NCBI GenBank assembly: GCA_005408345.1
Contig: SEMN01000007.1
Location: 2,826,001-2,890,000 of the forward strand
Direction of reading: 5' to 3'
Length of the DNA: 64,000 nt
Source: Macquaria australasica
Lineage: Eukaryota > Chordata > Actinopteri > Centrarchiformes > Percichthyidae
In this document: one piece after another, positions 36,936-50,664 of the stretch
How positions within the stretch are numbered: the stretch's first letter is position 1
Layout of the letters: each line of letters opens with the position of its first letter
Translations under genes and position numbers: made by a program
Notes under the pieces: generated by a model
The model's database searches: none
Told to the model about the DNA's origin: nothing
The model's input: the letters and a program-made list of their open reading frames with translations, nothing else

Positions 36936-39900
36936 CTTGTGGGCCACTATCTCTCCCACTCAAAGACATGCTAAAAGAGAATAGATGCGAGGACTCAAAG
37001 CCATTTTCTAGGAGTTTTGCTATGCAGTGGATAGCTCATGCTATCAATCGCTGAATTAATCAAGGCAACAGAGCAAATCTCAGGTACCGCAATTCTGACT
37101 TACCTGGACGGTCTAACCTCTCTGTCTTCAGTGCCTTCAACCAGGGACATGCAGAGTTTAGTGGCTATAGTAGCTCAAGCCTCTGCCCTCGTGCCCTGTA
37201 TGAGTGAAGCGCCCCTTTTGACCAAATTAAGAAATAATAATTATTATAATTATAGTGTTGTTGTTGCAGCTGCTGCAGTTATTGTTATAATTATTATTGT
37301 GAAAAATCTTGCCAGCCTCAACCCATTCACTGAGAACTAACATCTCATCACAAGTGTCAGTATTATTTCTTTTTATTATTTCCTTTACATGTTCTTTATT
37401 TCTTTCTTTGTCGGTAAATGAACTGACACAAGCGGATCTTCATCATAACGCAGGCGATTTACGCAGAATTTATGGTTGGTTTGCATGGTTGCTTAAAATG
37501 AGGGTTATTCTTAATGAGTTGAAAAGTTAACACATAAGGCAAACACATAGCAGCTACATGTTGTGTGCATTTGTGGTCAGTGTGTTGTAGCAGTTAGCTG
37601 TGAACTCTTATAATGCCTGTTAGGATTCGGGGCCTTTTCTTTCGTTTCTTCGTTTCTTAACACTGTCTTTTAGACATATATTTAGGTCATCATTTGGTTT
37701 GTTCGGTAACCGTTTGGTACAGAGTACTACAGTTATAAAAGCACTCATACTGTCCACAAATGGCAGTGGTGGGGATGACGCACAGCCCTCCCTGTAGCCT
37801 TTCCCCACCTGTTCAGACACTTTGATGCCCTATGATAAGCTCCATTGCCATAGTGAAGGCTAAAGGGGAAATAATGCTCCCTGGTTATGCATAATATGCA
37901 AATAACCATCATGGGATGGTTATTTGCATATTATGCTGTAGTACAGCTGTAAAGCACCTCTCAGTATCTTACAAATATGACAGATGTTTGTGCATGATGT
38001 TTGGAGCCCTGGATTTTAGATTCTCATGTCTTATCACACTTGTCCACATGGTCTTTTCTCCAGGCTTGGTGTACATTATACATTACAGCTGGCTTATATA
38101 CTCTGTGAGCTGTCACGAGTTTACACAACACTATCTTTTATTAAACAGATGTGTCACTGACTGTTCAATGTTCAACTTGTATGTATTTGAATAAGGGGTG
38201 CATAATTTAAGATAACTCTATTGCAGGATATGTATCAAAATATGTAAGAGCCAATATTTTTCACCATTCTCCAACTGCTGTATGCTCGGTTTCATCTCAG
38301 ATTTAGCTGATGGAGCTGGGCTGTACATCACAGATTTAAGTTTGGTCGTTTTGTTTTGTAAAATATAATTTTCATACATTTTGCCATAATCTATACTGCC
38401 TTACAAGGGCAGAGGACAGCAACTACAGGAACAAGTTGTGAAAAAAAGGATTTGAAGATTGAAGGCCAACTGTGTAAAAGATATATAAGGTGTAAAACAT
38501 TGATTTTATGCCTTTTTAGGATGATTATTAACCATATGTCACATACTTCACATAAAGTCTAAAAATACATGTAGATAACGCAGTCTATGTTTGGAAAATC
38601 TTAAGGGCACAGGGAATACGCAGTAAACAAAATATGTTTTTGTTTTGTCTTCAGCTTTCTTGTCCATTTGAACAATTTCTTAGCTTGTTAAGCTTATTAC
38701 CTTTTAGCAGGAAGAGCTTATCTGGTGTTACTTCTCCAATATGATTAGATTTAGCTACTGCCTTACTCATGTGGCATAACAAACTCAATTACTAAGTTAC
38801 TACAAAATTGATTTTTCAATAACAGGAAACTGGCTATCTGACCAGCAAGCCTTGGCTAGCCAGAGTGCAGTCACTGCAGTTTGGTTTTTACCTCTGTTTT
38901 TTAGTTCTGGCAAATTTTACTTTTTACTTTTACTTTTTTTTTTTTTTTACCCCATAATGACACATTTTTATGGCACAATAGGTTTTATATGGTATAACAG
39001 ATTTGACCAACTATGTAGCTACAGCTTTTTGGCTTTGTAGGGCAGTATGGATTTAAAGTCGACAAGAAATCTTAGTGATACAATCGACTGAATTCATTTG
39101 GTGTGTGTTGATTTTAATAGAGATACCCAGACTGTGAGTCAGTCACAAACAACCTCAACACAGACATGAGGCGCTGTCTGGCTCTACCGATATCTTTTTA
39201 CAAATAGCCTTATACAATACTCATCAGTCATGCTACTACAATACAATAGCTGAACCCATTTCAGTTGAAGTGATACAAAGCATTTTGTGATCTCTGATTA
39301 CACAGGGAAAATGCTCAGGGCGACTTAACAGATTCATCATTCAACATTCAAATACCATCTCTCTGACTATAAACTCATCTCTTAAAAGCTCTCCTCTGCA
39401 TGAATCCTCAAATGCTGAGAATACCTCAAAGATTCCCTACATAGAGATAATCGATGGCTTTTGTCTTAATGTGCCTCTTTCTGTGTTGTGTAAACATATT
39501 AGTGTTTTATGTATACTGTATATCTGTTATGCATACATAGTGGGGCTGCATGCATACCTGTATGCCTCGATAATTATAAATCAATTAAAGCATCTCCAAT
39601 AATATGTTATCATCATCATGCTCATACTTTGCATCTATAGGTGTCAAAGGGGATTTTAGTTGCTCAACATAAACAGAGATATAGCAGAGGCGGGTGTTTT
39701 TTACTTTCCCCCACACTTTCTCATTTCTATTTTACAGAATGTTGCAAAAATTGTCCATTTGCCAATTATTGAATTGTATATGAAGATCATATATATATAT
39801 TGCTATTCAGTGCGGTTCTACATTGGCCAGTGTTAAGAAATAACACTTCAGATGGTATCACAGCTTGTGATTGAGAAAATAAAATTATAAAAATCAAACA

Positions 39901-40901
39901 CCCTTTATTAAGAATAGTTTTAAATCTGCTGGTGTTAATGTTACAATAATTATATTCAGAGTAGATAATTATCAGAGTACTGTGTAAGGACCTTTAAGTT
40001 CCTAGGCTGCCCCATGCTTGCAAATTTAAGTGGTCAGTGGCGCAAATGTAGGCCAAAGCAGAAAATTAACAAGTGAAATATTAACATTACTTCTAATGTA
40101 GACTAATGGCCAACCATTGTAATGATATTTAACAGTGGTAGGAAGAAGTAAGAAGCACAGTGAGGCTCAACGTGCAGCAGATCAGGACCAATCGAGACTG
40201 AAGGGGAGCCTCAGCATTGCTTTTTGCTTGTCTTGCATATTGCCTATGCATACAGTATGCCTATTGGCTTTACAGATGGCAGTTAGTTCAGCCTCAGGCA
40301 ACACACCATCTCAAAATAGATGGCTCATCAAGATGACTGACAAGTGTTGGAGAAGAAGTTGTCCTGCTGAGGAGGAGGAAGCTGACAGGTGTAGCATAGG
40401 TAGCAGCCTCAACTCTACTTGCATCTTCACTGAGATACCACTGGGTAGATTAGAGTGCTTCGGTTTTCTCTGAGAGTCAATGATAGTATTTCACACTTTT
40501 GTTTGCAGCAAGAGACAGCTGTTGACTCTCCAGTATTGCAAGAGGGATTCCCTGCCTCTCCATATTTCCGCTTTTCCAGACAAGGATTCCCGCAGGGTGG
40601 AATAACAGCATGTAAAGTACATTCCCTTGTTCTTCATCCAGTTATTATTGACAGGACTAGTAATGCTCTTCCTGCATGAAAGCAAAAAGTTGGTGATTAT
40701 AATATAATCCAGAAGTTTTTTTAAGGGTGAAATCATGGCTTTGAAAGCCTGTGTAGAATAGAGTGTTATTAGATTTACCAGTAATTCTTAAACTGTTTTA
40801 TTTGTGCTTTTTGTTATAGGTTCACATCCATCTTTCAATTTCTCTCAGCACGGAATTTAAATTAATGCGTCTGGCAGCACAAATGTCACCCCCCACACAA
40901 A

Positions 40902-40904
<3 letters not shown>
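36936..40904. other. 5' flank, no gene seen
   Basis: Contains the perfect hairpin at 37889-37936, an AT/TTG-rich quasi-palindrome at 37224-37303 and poly-T near 38935-38950. No coding exon recognised. Confidence 0.6.
37889..37936. repeat. perfect 22-bp inverted repeat with 4-nt loop, two octamer motifs
   Basis: Arms 37889-37910 and 37915-37936 are exact reverse complements around the loop ATGG. Each arm carries the POU-factor octamer ATGCAAAT (37896-37903 forward, 37922-37929 reverse). No coding or transposon context is apparent. Confidence 0.95.

Positions 40905-40970
<66 letters not shown>
40905..40970 (+). repeat. (AC)33 microsatellite
   Basis: 66 bp of uninterrupted AC, the longest simple repeat in the window, preceded by a short A run. 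Confidence 0.98.
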
Positions 40971-40972
<2 letters not shown>

Positions 40973-43900
40973 TGTGTGATCCCCGAGGAATTCACAACTA
41001 CTGATTAATTCTATTAGAACAATCTCTTTTGTTTTGGCATCATTGAAAGCAACAGGGACAACATTTCAACACTTCCGGACTGACTAATGGAATAAAGCAA
41101 AGTGACATTTTGGAGTGAAAGGCAGGTGAGGCATTCTGTGAAATAAACAACAGAACAGCTATATGCAGTATATATACAGCATATGATCTCAGTAAAAGCA
41201 TGTAGATGAGTAGCTTGCATGTAATACTCACTTGAACTATAACTTGAACTCGTGATGGTTGGAAGTGCTGCAGATGTTCGGCCAGTAGGAAGTGTGTGAT
41301 GTGCTTTTGATAAAAGATAAGAACCACAGTGCAGCAGTGTAGTGGGTACATAAATCAAAAGACAGATAAATGATATGAAATGCTGCCAGTTCAGCAGATG
41401 ACACTTGCTACTTGTTTGGACTGCATTACACCAGATACAATATTGTTAAAAGGTGGCATGTGGACTATTTGCATGCACTCTTACATTGTACACTCACTGG
41501 GCTCCGACCAAAAATGTGGGACTAAAAAATTGGCTCTCATACCTAGAGGATATTAAGCTGCTTCAAAGCATTGGCGTTATATTTAAATTATGCTAATTCA
41601 ATTAAACAAAGACAATTGCCAAGCAAAGCTCAATGGTTCCCACACACCTGTTCAGTTTGGATGGAACGTTTGGTTAATTTTGAAGCAATCTGGCTTCACA
41701 GGCATGTCTGTCAGTGGCATTTTTCTGTATTCCAAAGCATAAACTGCTGTTTCGTAACATTTTATGCCAATTTTCAGCATTTTTTATTCAATAACAAAAC
41801 CAAAGCAGACTCTTAAAGATGAGGACAACTGATATGATTACATGTACATTGTATTCGTTCCAGTTTAATGATACTAGGGGTCAGTGTTTACTGACCCAGG
41901 GCCAGAAGTGCTTCGCGAAGTACAGTAGGAACATGCATCACTACACTGGCAATGAATTACAAATGAGAGAAAAAGAAAGGAACTAGGAATAGCTTTAATG
42001 CTTTTATTTCATCATTACCATTCATCACAGCTCAAAAAGTGCTTGCTCACATTAAACGAAGATGACGGAAAGACAGCTAATAGACATAAACACATCTATA
42101 CTGTATATCTCATGTTGGCCTGGGTTTGTGCCAGTGTTTCTTGGAAAGATGTGGAAAAACCAGCAAAACGAAAAGTGTAAGATATTCCGTTCCCCAGCAC
42201 ACTGAACATGACACGCACCCTTAGATCAAAGTCATAGTGCTTTGGGTTATTTCAGACAGCCAGAGTTCAGCCAGGGTAAGAACTCTGTTCATTTCTTCTA
42301 TGGACGTCAGCCATAGATTCAAGCAAGTATAGACTGATTTGCTGCAGCTTATACAGTGCTTTAATTTCAATCTGGGTGTGCATGGCTGTGCAGTATCTGC
42401 ACATGCTTCACCAATCATTGTCTCTCCATCCGCCCTGGCAATATCTTTCCCCAGGGAAGCTGCTTGACTCGTAGCAGCAGATCCTTCTTGCCTTCTTTGC
42501 AGAATCTCCTCAGCAGTATATTCGTACAGGAATGCCTTAAGTGAAGGCGCAGATAAAATATGGTTGAATATGTCATCATCCATTACATCTTTAACAGTGG
42601 GATTACTTCCTGCGGCAGTAGTTAACGTAGCATAGTTTTAGGAAATGAGTGGAAAGCTAAGTAGCAATAATGTCAGCTATACTTAAGATTTCTTGCAGTC
42701 CCAAAGCTAATCAACCCCATTCATACAAGGGGGGAGTCTTCAAGCACTTAATACTTGCACATTCCCATTCAGGGTTATAGTGGACTGGGTGGAAGGCAGA
42801 GAAACACAAAGCAAAAACATCAAAGATTCAACACAGAAAGGCAGTTTAGAGTCTCCAGTGACTTGCATGTCAGAACGTGGAAAGAAACTCATCCAGACTT
42901 GTCATTCTCACAAGCCACCATGTTGCTCCTCCAGTTTAGATGCCATTATGGTGTTGCAAAAACTGAAACCCAAAGATTGAAAGACCTTAACAGCTTTAAA
43001 TAATTCCAAATAATTGATTGCCTATTGGATTGGACACGTATACAACTGTCTATAATTAAATGTTTCTTTAATTTGTGATTTTGTTTTCCTTTTGAGGAAA
43101 ATTCCAATATCTTATTATATCGTTTTACTGAGGTCTGAAAATGCACTACACTGCTTAGTTCACTGTCTTCCTCAGTTTAGAACAGGTGGAGAGTGGTCTG
43201 GTAATTATCTCAAAAATGTACAAATGTAAATATGGTTTAGCTATTTTTCTGAAACAAACTGTTTTTTGTCAAACTTTAATGAATTTATTTATGAATACAA
43301 TTGTCAATCAGTTTACGCGATGTTAAACCGTGTTTGCAAAATATCATATTTTGTTATTTGGTATTTTACTGATGTGGAAGGTGTCTGTTAAAAAGACACG
43401 TGCTTGCAGATTGAATAATCTGCTTGACATCTGTGAAGGGAACCTGGAAAAATATCTCGCTATTTAAATGAGCCCATATTCATTTTGCACATCAACACTT
43501 TTCACTCAACGTGAAAAACGGTTGTTACCAATGACACCGGGAAACTGCTCATCTTTTGATCATGAAGATAAACTTCTAGACAAGGTGATCCCTTCCTTCA
43601 AATGCTTTCAGACTTGTCTGAATAATATCACCAGGCAGCAAAAACTTCCTGTGTATGACATGGACCAGAATTCAAAAACTCCCAAATTAATGGAGGCCTA
43701 AAATGTAGCAAAGTAAAAAGAAAAACTCTGCTTTTTAAGTTAAAAATTAGTATTTTTCAAAGCCCAAAGATAAGACATTCCATTGATCTTCATCCTCTGT
43801 AACTCCAGCCTGTTTGTCAAGATGTTCAGAGTTTTTGACAACTGCTACAGTCCTGCAGTTATGCCTTCTGCACATCAAACACTATTCTCAACAATGAGCA

Positions 43901-45069
43901 GACTGTTTAAGATTCAACTAATGTTTATCCTGGGATCTGATACGTGCATTCTAATCATATCTTGTTGCAAGAGACGAGCCCTCCAAACGATTAAAAGTTA
44001 AAATCTTGAACTGCCAGGTTTTCTGCTACTTATTTAAAGCAAAATTAAGCATCCTTCCACTGAATGTGACATGACTAAGGTGCAATAAACAAGATTTTAC
44101 GAGCTCATAACTTAGCAGGATATATAATTTGAAATTTGCTAAACAATTTATATGCATTGTGGAATTATATATGTATTTATAATGTCATTGAATAAAAGTG
44201 TAATATATAGTAAGTCAAAACATTAAGGGCACAACACTAGAAAAACAATCATTTAAGATTTATTTTCTTGTTCTCATCCACAGGAAAGTTTCGGCCTTGT
44301 GACCTTGTGTGCTAGCTGCGTGTTACTTTGATTTTTGGACAAGAAAGGCCCCCAACAGATTCAAGCAAGCACTGACACACATACGCAGACAGAGACAGAT
44401 AGCAATGAACACAGACAGGCGCAAGCACAGAAAGATGCTCATAGCACGAGACAAACTGAAACCGACGTGTGCAGACGAACAGACTGAGAACAACCCACGC
44501 AGACAGACGCAGACTGACAGTGACCCACACAGATACAGCAGGACAGCCAGTGGACACTCTGTCCAGCAGCAACTGAAGTAAATCTTAGAAATATATTCAT
44601 CCTAGAAAGGTGTTCATAATGCCAGTAAGTACATTAGCGTTTCATAATAAGTTATACTGTTCATCCCCTGTGCCTTCTAAAAACTGTGGTCCCGTAAAAA
44701 TGTGAATTTATTTTGCTTATCATGACTTGTTTCTTATATGTAATTTCAAAGTTACACTCACCTGACATACTCCTCTCAACATCCAATATATACTTACATT
44801 CCTCTAGGGGTAACGTTATTGCCGTCACTCCCCACTCCCTGCTGTGCTCAGCTCGGTGCTTCCTAGTGGGGAGTGACAAGGTCACAGCCTAGATTACTAA
44901 GAATCAGTGCTGTATACGTGCATATAAATAATAAACCATTCCACGTGAGTTGGCTGAACATGGCTGAACATAAAATTTAAAAAATTAAAGAATGGAGTGG
45001 AAAGTTTTGTCTATACTTTTCAGCTGGGACAGGAGAAGATTACAAGGTAGTAGTCCATGCAATATGAAT
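40971..45069. other. 5' flank, no confirmed gene
   Basis: Contains an unexplained 120-codon minus frame at 42221-42583 (see findings), a CAGACA-rich stretch at about 44370-44565 and a 13-bp inverted repeat at 44824-44877. No multi-exon gene could be built. Confidence 0.55.
44824..44877. repeat. 13-bp perfect inverted repeat, 28-nt spacer
   Basis: GTCACTCCCCACT at 44824-44836 and AGTGGGGAGTGAC at 44865-44877 are exact reverse complements. Not attributable to a recognised element. Confidence 0.9.
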
Positions 45070-45166
45070 TTCTGCACCTTGCTGCAGGACAGGACAGGAG
45101 GAGCCAGGAATGGAACGTGGAATTAATAGAGGACCCGATCTACTTCCTGAGCCACAGTCGCACATG
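45070..45166 (-). mobile_element. decayed tRNA-derived SINE fragment
   Basis: It resembles the head and body of the copy at 17325-17505 (AGGAGGAGCCAGGAATGGAAC, then ATAGAGGACCCGATCTACTT and CTGAGCCACAGTCGC), with many substitutions. The body 3' part is missing. A 14-bp palindrome TTTCACATGTGAAA lies just beyond at 45179-45192. Confidence 0.65.
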
Positions 45167-48100
45167 AAAAATTCATGGTTTCACATGTGAAATATTTCAC
45201 ATACAGCATTTATACTGTAGCTATTTGTGACCAAATAAGTCTGGAATTAAACCAGGTCAAAGCCATGGTGTACAGCTTCTGGATATGCAAAGACAACAGG
45301 GTATGGTTTAGGGAATAACAATATAAACACTACATTTTGCACTCTTGTGAAACTGGTAGAGAGTGGGTTTAAATGTCTAGAGTGCAGCAAAGTATACTGT
45401 CAGGAGAAACAGGAGAAGAGATATTACATCTAACACCATCAATCTTCTCAACAAAAACAGTTAATAACATCTCTCAGTGGGAGTTCATTGTGCGGTACAG
45501 TATGTGCTCCTCAATAAAAAGCAGGTAATATATTAAGAAAAAAAAAGATAAAAATGATTTCTCATTGTGTGGTATCTAACCTATCTCTGCACAGCAGGAA
45601 CGGCATCCTGCAGGAGATGGGCCTCTGGCTCTGTACTTTTAATGCTACAGAGCTTATAGTGTAATGTAGACCAAAGGTGCTCAAATGTTCCCTCTTTGAG
45701 AGATAAGTCCTGCAGTCTATAAATTGATAAACGCTTTTATCACGCTGGTACTCAACTGTTTAGCTGCTGTTGTGATTCCCGCTCAGGATTAATACAGTTT
45801 CTCATCCGGCAGCAGCAACTGAAACATATACCGTAGATACAAAGAGAGTGGGTTAACCGGGAGTCACTGCTTTCAAACCAGCCCTCAATCCTCACCCGCT
45901 TGTCAAAGATAGCAGCAAACATATAGAACTCTGAAATGTTATCAGTATGAAATCATATCAAGTCCAAAGTAGTGTTGAAATTCCTAATTATCCTACACTT
46001 GTAATCAGAAGACAGTTAAGAGATTTCTTTACATTTTTCTATTGTATATACAATAAGAATAGATATTTAATTGAATGTCAGGTCATGCCAGATGCCTCTT
46101 GATTGTTCTAAAATTTTAATAACCCTCTTATGGCCTATTGCTCAACTATAGCTATGACGCAATTAAAAGGCTGTTTGATCATCTGTATTAGCATTCACTT
46201 TGGATCAGACTACAAGATCTCAGCTTGTGAGGTCACTTTGTCATCAGTATTCCCTTCTGCTCTTGGCCTCTGACAACCTCTGTCCTACAAATTACACCCT
46301 CTGATGCTTCAAAGAGCACCGTGACAAGCCCCCCTCTGACTCTGACCAACTGTCAGTATTTCTAGTCTCGGATTGACACTTTAAATGAAATAACCATTGA
46401 ACAAGTAGAGAGGAGGCCATCTTTGTCTGCGCAGAGGCATCTGTACCCGCTGAGTGTTAGACAACAAAGAGCCATAGGGGGCCTTCTTGGGTGTCGATGG
46501 GGGTTTGGTGGCGTGGGGGGAGTAAGACGCTCTGCTCAGAAATGTCACGTCTATGATTGTCTCTGGTGTTTAATGCCAGAGATGCCTTCATATCTTTGAG
46601 TGCTGTCAGCGGATGAGATGCCTCTGGTTGTGTGTTTCCGACGTGTTCAGTTCACAGTAGCAAAGGGAGTCAGAGAAGCGGAGTGTGTATTCTTCACTGT
46701 TGGGACAACAATGGTTGACAGATTTACAGGAGACTGGTTTAGAGCTGTAAAGCTGAAACCACTATTTGTGGACCTGCAATACTGTGGCATCTAAAAATAA
46801 AGACACTCTCAAATGCAAAGATAGTAGTCACATACCAGTACAATATAATTATAGTGTGGCTGAAGACAGTAATCAAGTGACTGACCTTTATCATACAGCA
46901 CCAGTTTATTCTGTTTTCTCACATACAAGTGTTTTACAGCCCTGACTTGTTAACAGTTTAAGTCTTTCTTTTTTTTTTGCTCTGAGATAATTCTCTTGTC
47001 ATAAGTATGTTGTCACAGTACTGTTTGATCTTAGTAAATGTGCATTATACGTTTTCCACTTATCACTTGGTGGGAAATGTGTCAGCAGGATATTTACACC
47101 ACACACTGTCATGAGCAAATTCAATCTGCAGCCAACTGATTGAGCAATTTGCTCAGCAATTGGGCACAATAGGCCATCAGCGTGCAGGAATACTAATGTA
47201 TATCACAGACACAGGAGTAATAAGGAGTCTGCAGTGAGAGGTTGTATTTCACCAGTCAACACTTTGTTTTGACTGTTGTTTTTTGATTTGTGAGTTTAGA
47301 CTGGTTTTGATTTAGTTTTGTGACGCTGACACAGACTGATCACAGACTTGGTACCCAACAGTAGGCTGAGGCAGATAGGCAGTAGTAAAAGAGGCAGGCA
47401 GATCAGAATAAAAAGGGTGTTAAGCAAAGTGATAGTAGTATATGCCATGCTTTACAAGTGACAGATTGCTGACTATGAGGGTCAGGAGATGAACTGAGGT
47501 GAGAAGCTTGATAGTGACAGCTGGTGGACAGGTGTGGAAAGGCAGGTTTAGAGTGTGTGTGTGGGGGGGGGTTAGAGTGCCCAACACAGATTGGTCACAT
47601 GAAGAAGAGTCAGAAACGGGAAGAGGAGAAGACACAGGGTACAGCAGCTGTCACCATGACAATTTAACTGTTTTATGGACGCAAACTGCATGTAAAACCT
47701 ACATAGCATATGTTCTTACAAGCTCAATTGCGCTTTTAAGACAGGGATTCAGTGTTTCTCAGTGGAACATTTAACTTTAAAAACTTCCAAATAACTTTAA
47801 ACCACAGTTGTGGGAGAGTGTTTACTGTGTGGGAATATGTATTAGATAATGCACAAGAAACATCAGTTTGCATTTAGCTGAAATTTATTTTTAAAGTTTA
47901 AATCACAGAGTCTCAAAAATGCTTTAGCAAAGCAAATGAAAACAAATAACTCCTCGCATCCTTCTTGCAAATGGTAAACATGACTGTTGAAAAGGGCAGA
48001 CATTGTACATTGAATGATTAAATTCCCTAAAAATATACAGTATTTTCATGTAAGAACAAGAGTCTCAATGAAAACAAGGGAGGTAAGAATAAGGGTTTCA

Positions 48101-50577
48101 TTGCATATTATGCTTTTTGATTCCTTATCCAATATGTCCAGAGACAAGCTGAGCAGCTGTGCTGAAATTAAATACCCTTAAGTATACAAATACACATACA
48201 TATGGTGACTTGATGAATTGCACATGTGCCATAATGGAGGGCACAGTGTTTAACCTGCAGTAGCATAATGTTTTGGAAAGCAAAGACATCCCACTCGATC
48301 ATTCTGGGCATCTGAATTTTTGTCCTCAGTCTGAGGAGAGTCAGACACAAGGCACGAATGGCTTTTTACTTACACTGCAGCGTCCACCGGGAGGCTAAAG
48401 GTTTTTGATATGAATACTGAGTGGAAAAACAAGAAACAAGAGTGAACACTTGGAACAGTGGGAGTTAAAATAGGTTATTGGGCGTAAACGTACACTCTGA
48501 AGGGATGAATAATGTAAAATAGGCAGGTTAGTTGTCAAAAGAAACTCCTCTGCGATCTGCTTAGTAAAACGTACTTTCTTCTCATTAGCAGTTGAAGGCA
48601 AGCTACCTATTCATGAGCTCCCATTAATTTTCATCGTGGCTTCCTTATTCCTCCTGTATTAGCCCCAATTTCAGATGGACAAGAAATGAGAGAGAATCAT
48701 TTTTGCATGAGGCCTGACCTACATGACAGGAGGGAATCGCTAAACTAGGTTATGCTTTGATGCAGAGGAATACTGGCTTGGCTCCGTGTTATTGTATTAT
48801 TTAACTGTTGTGAGCATCTGCTGAAGTGACCACTGACATGGAGTGCTAGGTGATGCTGCTGCCAGACATGTGTACGCATAAATATGGGACAGGCTGGAAG
48901 CAGTTTACAGATGTATCTTGTATTAGTAAGGTCTGACAGAGAGGGAGCAGAAATTGCAAGAGAAATTACGTACTGTAGAGGTGAAGATTGTGAAACTGCA
49001 GTTTGATCACACTATTGGTCTGGGACTCTACAACTCTACACTTAAAATATAAGATATAAATATAAAGACATAACAGATTGTAGAAAAGCACACATCTTTC
49101 TGTGAGGAAATCTCAAGACACTGACTACCATATTTCTTTCACTGTAAAAAAACTACTTTGAAACAACAATTTTTGTTGGAAAATATAATAATAATATAAT
49201 AAGAATATAATTTTACACTGGTCATCCATTGTCTGTAGTGAAAGGGGCCAGAGATACTGGGTTGTAATTGTTGCGAAATCAACTTGACATTAATTTGGGT
49301 GGCCATGACAGCAGGACCTTGCAGTCCAGGGCAGGTGGGGAAACAAAATAATCACCTGCGCTCTGGCCTGTTCCCATACTCCACCATCACTCTCTATCAA
49401 ATTAAAAGGCCAGAGTCTATGTCCTCCCTCCAGAGTGTCAGCCCCTCTTGTCAAAACCTAACAAGTCATTTGCTGAAGGTTATTGTTATTGTTTGACATT
49501 TAATCCAAGTTATTATATTAGCATAATTTCCTGACCAGTCTTCTTAACCTCTAGTCACCTTTTAATTGGTCAGAGCTTTTCATAATTATTATGGCTGCTG
49601 GACATTTTATAGATAGATAGTCATTGTAAATAACTATAGATAGAACACCGTGACATTAACAGTCAGAACACACTCAAAGGGGCTATTCTCTTGAATTTCT
49701 CATGGGTTTTTGTCGTGGCTCCAGCAGACTAACCTCCATGCTTATTATTATCTATTGATGTCAGAGCTGATGTTGATTCTTGAAAAGAAGTTCTGGTTAG
49801 TGTGCACAACGTGGCAGCACACAGGCACAAAAACAAGCCATCAAGTGTGCAACCATCAGGTTTCAGATGGGATCCCTGACAGATATGTGTGGACCCCGCA
49901 GCACCTTGCTGTGTGTGAGCTGTGTGCTCCTGTCTACTCTCAGTAATGCTGTCTTGGAGATGTCTTAACCCTTGGTGGCATGTGCATTGACAGGTCTGGC
50001 GGTTGGCAGCCATGCTGTCATGACACAACATGTCCGTTGAGAAGAGTGATTAGTTCTTTAACTATGTGCACTAGCCACACTGGGAGATCTCAGAGCTCAC
50101 TGAAAGAAAGAAAAGAAAAGGAAAAAAAGTGGGTTTCATGCCCAGGGACATGCAGATTTCTGTAAAAAAAAAGAGTGTCCAGTCATGAATCTCAGAGAGA
50201 GGATGGCCAACCCAGCAAATGGAAAGGTGGTCTATTTTTCAGTTGTCATTGGAAACAAATCTAGAATATCTATTTCTTTGTCTCTCCTCTTCATCCTGCT
50301 TGCTTCTATATTCAATTTCCTTAATGAGACACACACTAAAGCAGCAAACTTGATGATATACCGTCTAAAAGTAAATTGTTTGGCACTGCGATCCAGGCAA
50401 TAAGCCTTAATGTTCAATTCTGATTTAATGCTCCCATTTTTAAGAAAAATAAGACCTACACTCAAGAGGCTCATGCAGAAATATATACTGTAAGGAGTAT
50501 AACTGCTTTGCACCAGATATGTCACTTGCATTGAAGCACCACATTGTGTTGTTTTAACTTTGAATGTATTGTGTTGT
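45167..50577. other. 5' flank, no gene seen
   Basis: Contains a G-rich potential quadruplex at 46477-46520 and a short tandem pair of ATTGTGTTGTTTTAACTT at 50543-50560 and 50568-50585. Reading frames are short and unconvincing. Confidence 0.6.
46477..46520 (+). other. potential G-quadruplex
   Basis: Four G runs (5, 3, 5 and 6 bases) at 46477, 46489, 46499 and 46515, separated by 7-, 7- and 11-base loops. The loops are longer than in stable textbook quadruplexes. Confidence 0.4.
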
Positions 50578-50664
50578 TTTAACTTCTCTGTACAGCACCT
50601 TGAATCTTCCTCGGTGTATGACACGTGCTTTATAAATAAAACTGCTTTGCCTTGCCTTGCCACT
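50578..50664 (+). mobile_element. retroposon 3' tail with (CCTTG)n end
   Basis: It reads TGTACAGCACCTTGAAT, then GTGCTTTATAAATAAA and a pentamer CCTTGCCTTGCC tail. This string order is the typical 3' end of teleost LINE-mobilised retroposons; only the 3' end is present. The reverse translation of this tail creates the 5' part of the 151-codon frame at 50232-50687. Confidence 0.6.

Noticed and set aside
44370..44565. CAGACA-rich stretch as a protein-coding repeat
   Set aside because: The repeat is degenerate, both strands are open, and nothing resembles a known protein; more likely simple-sequence drift.
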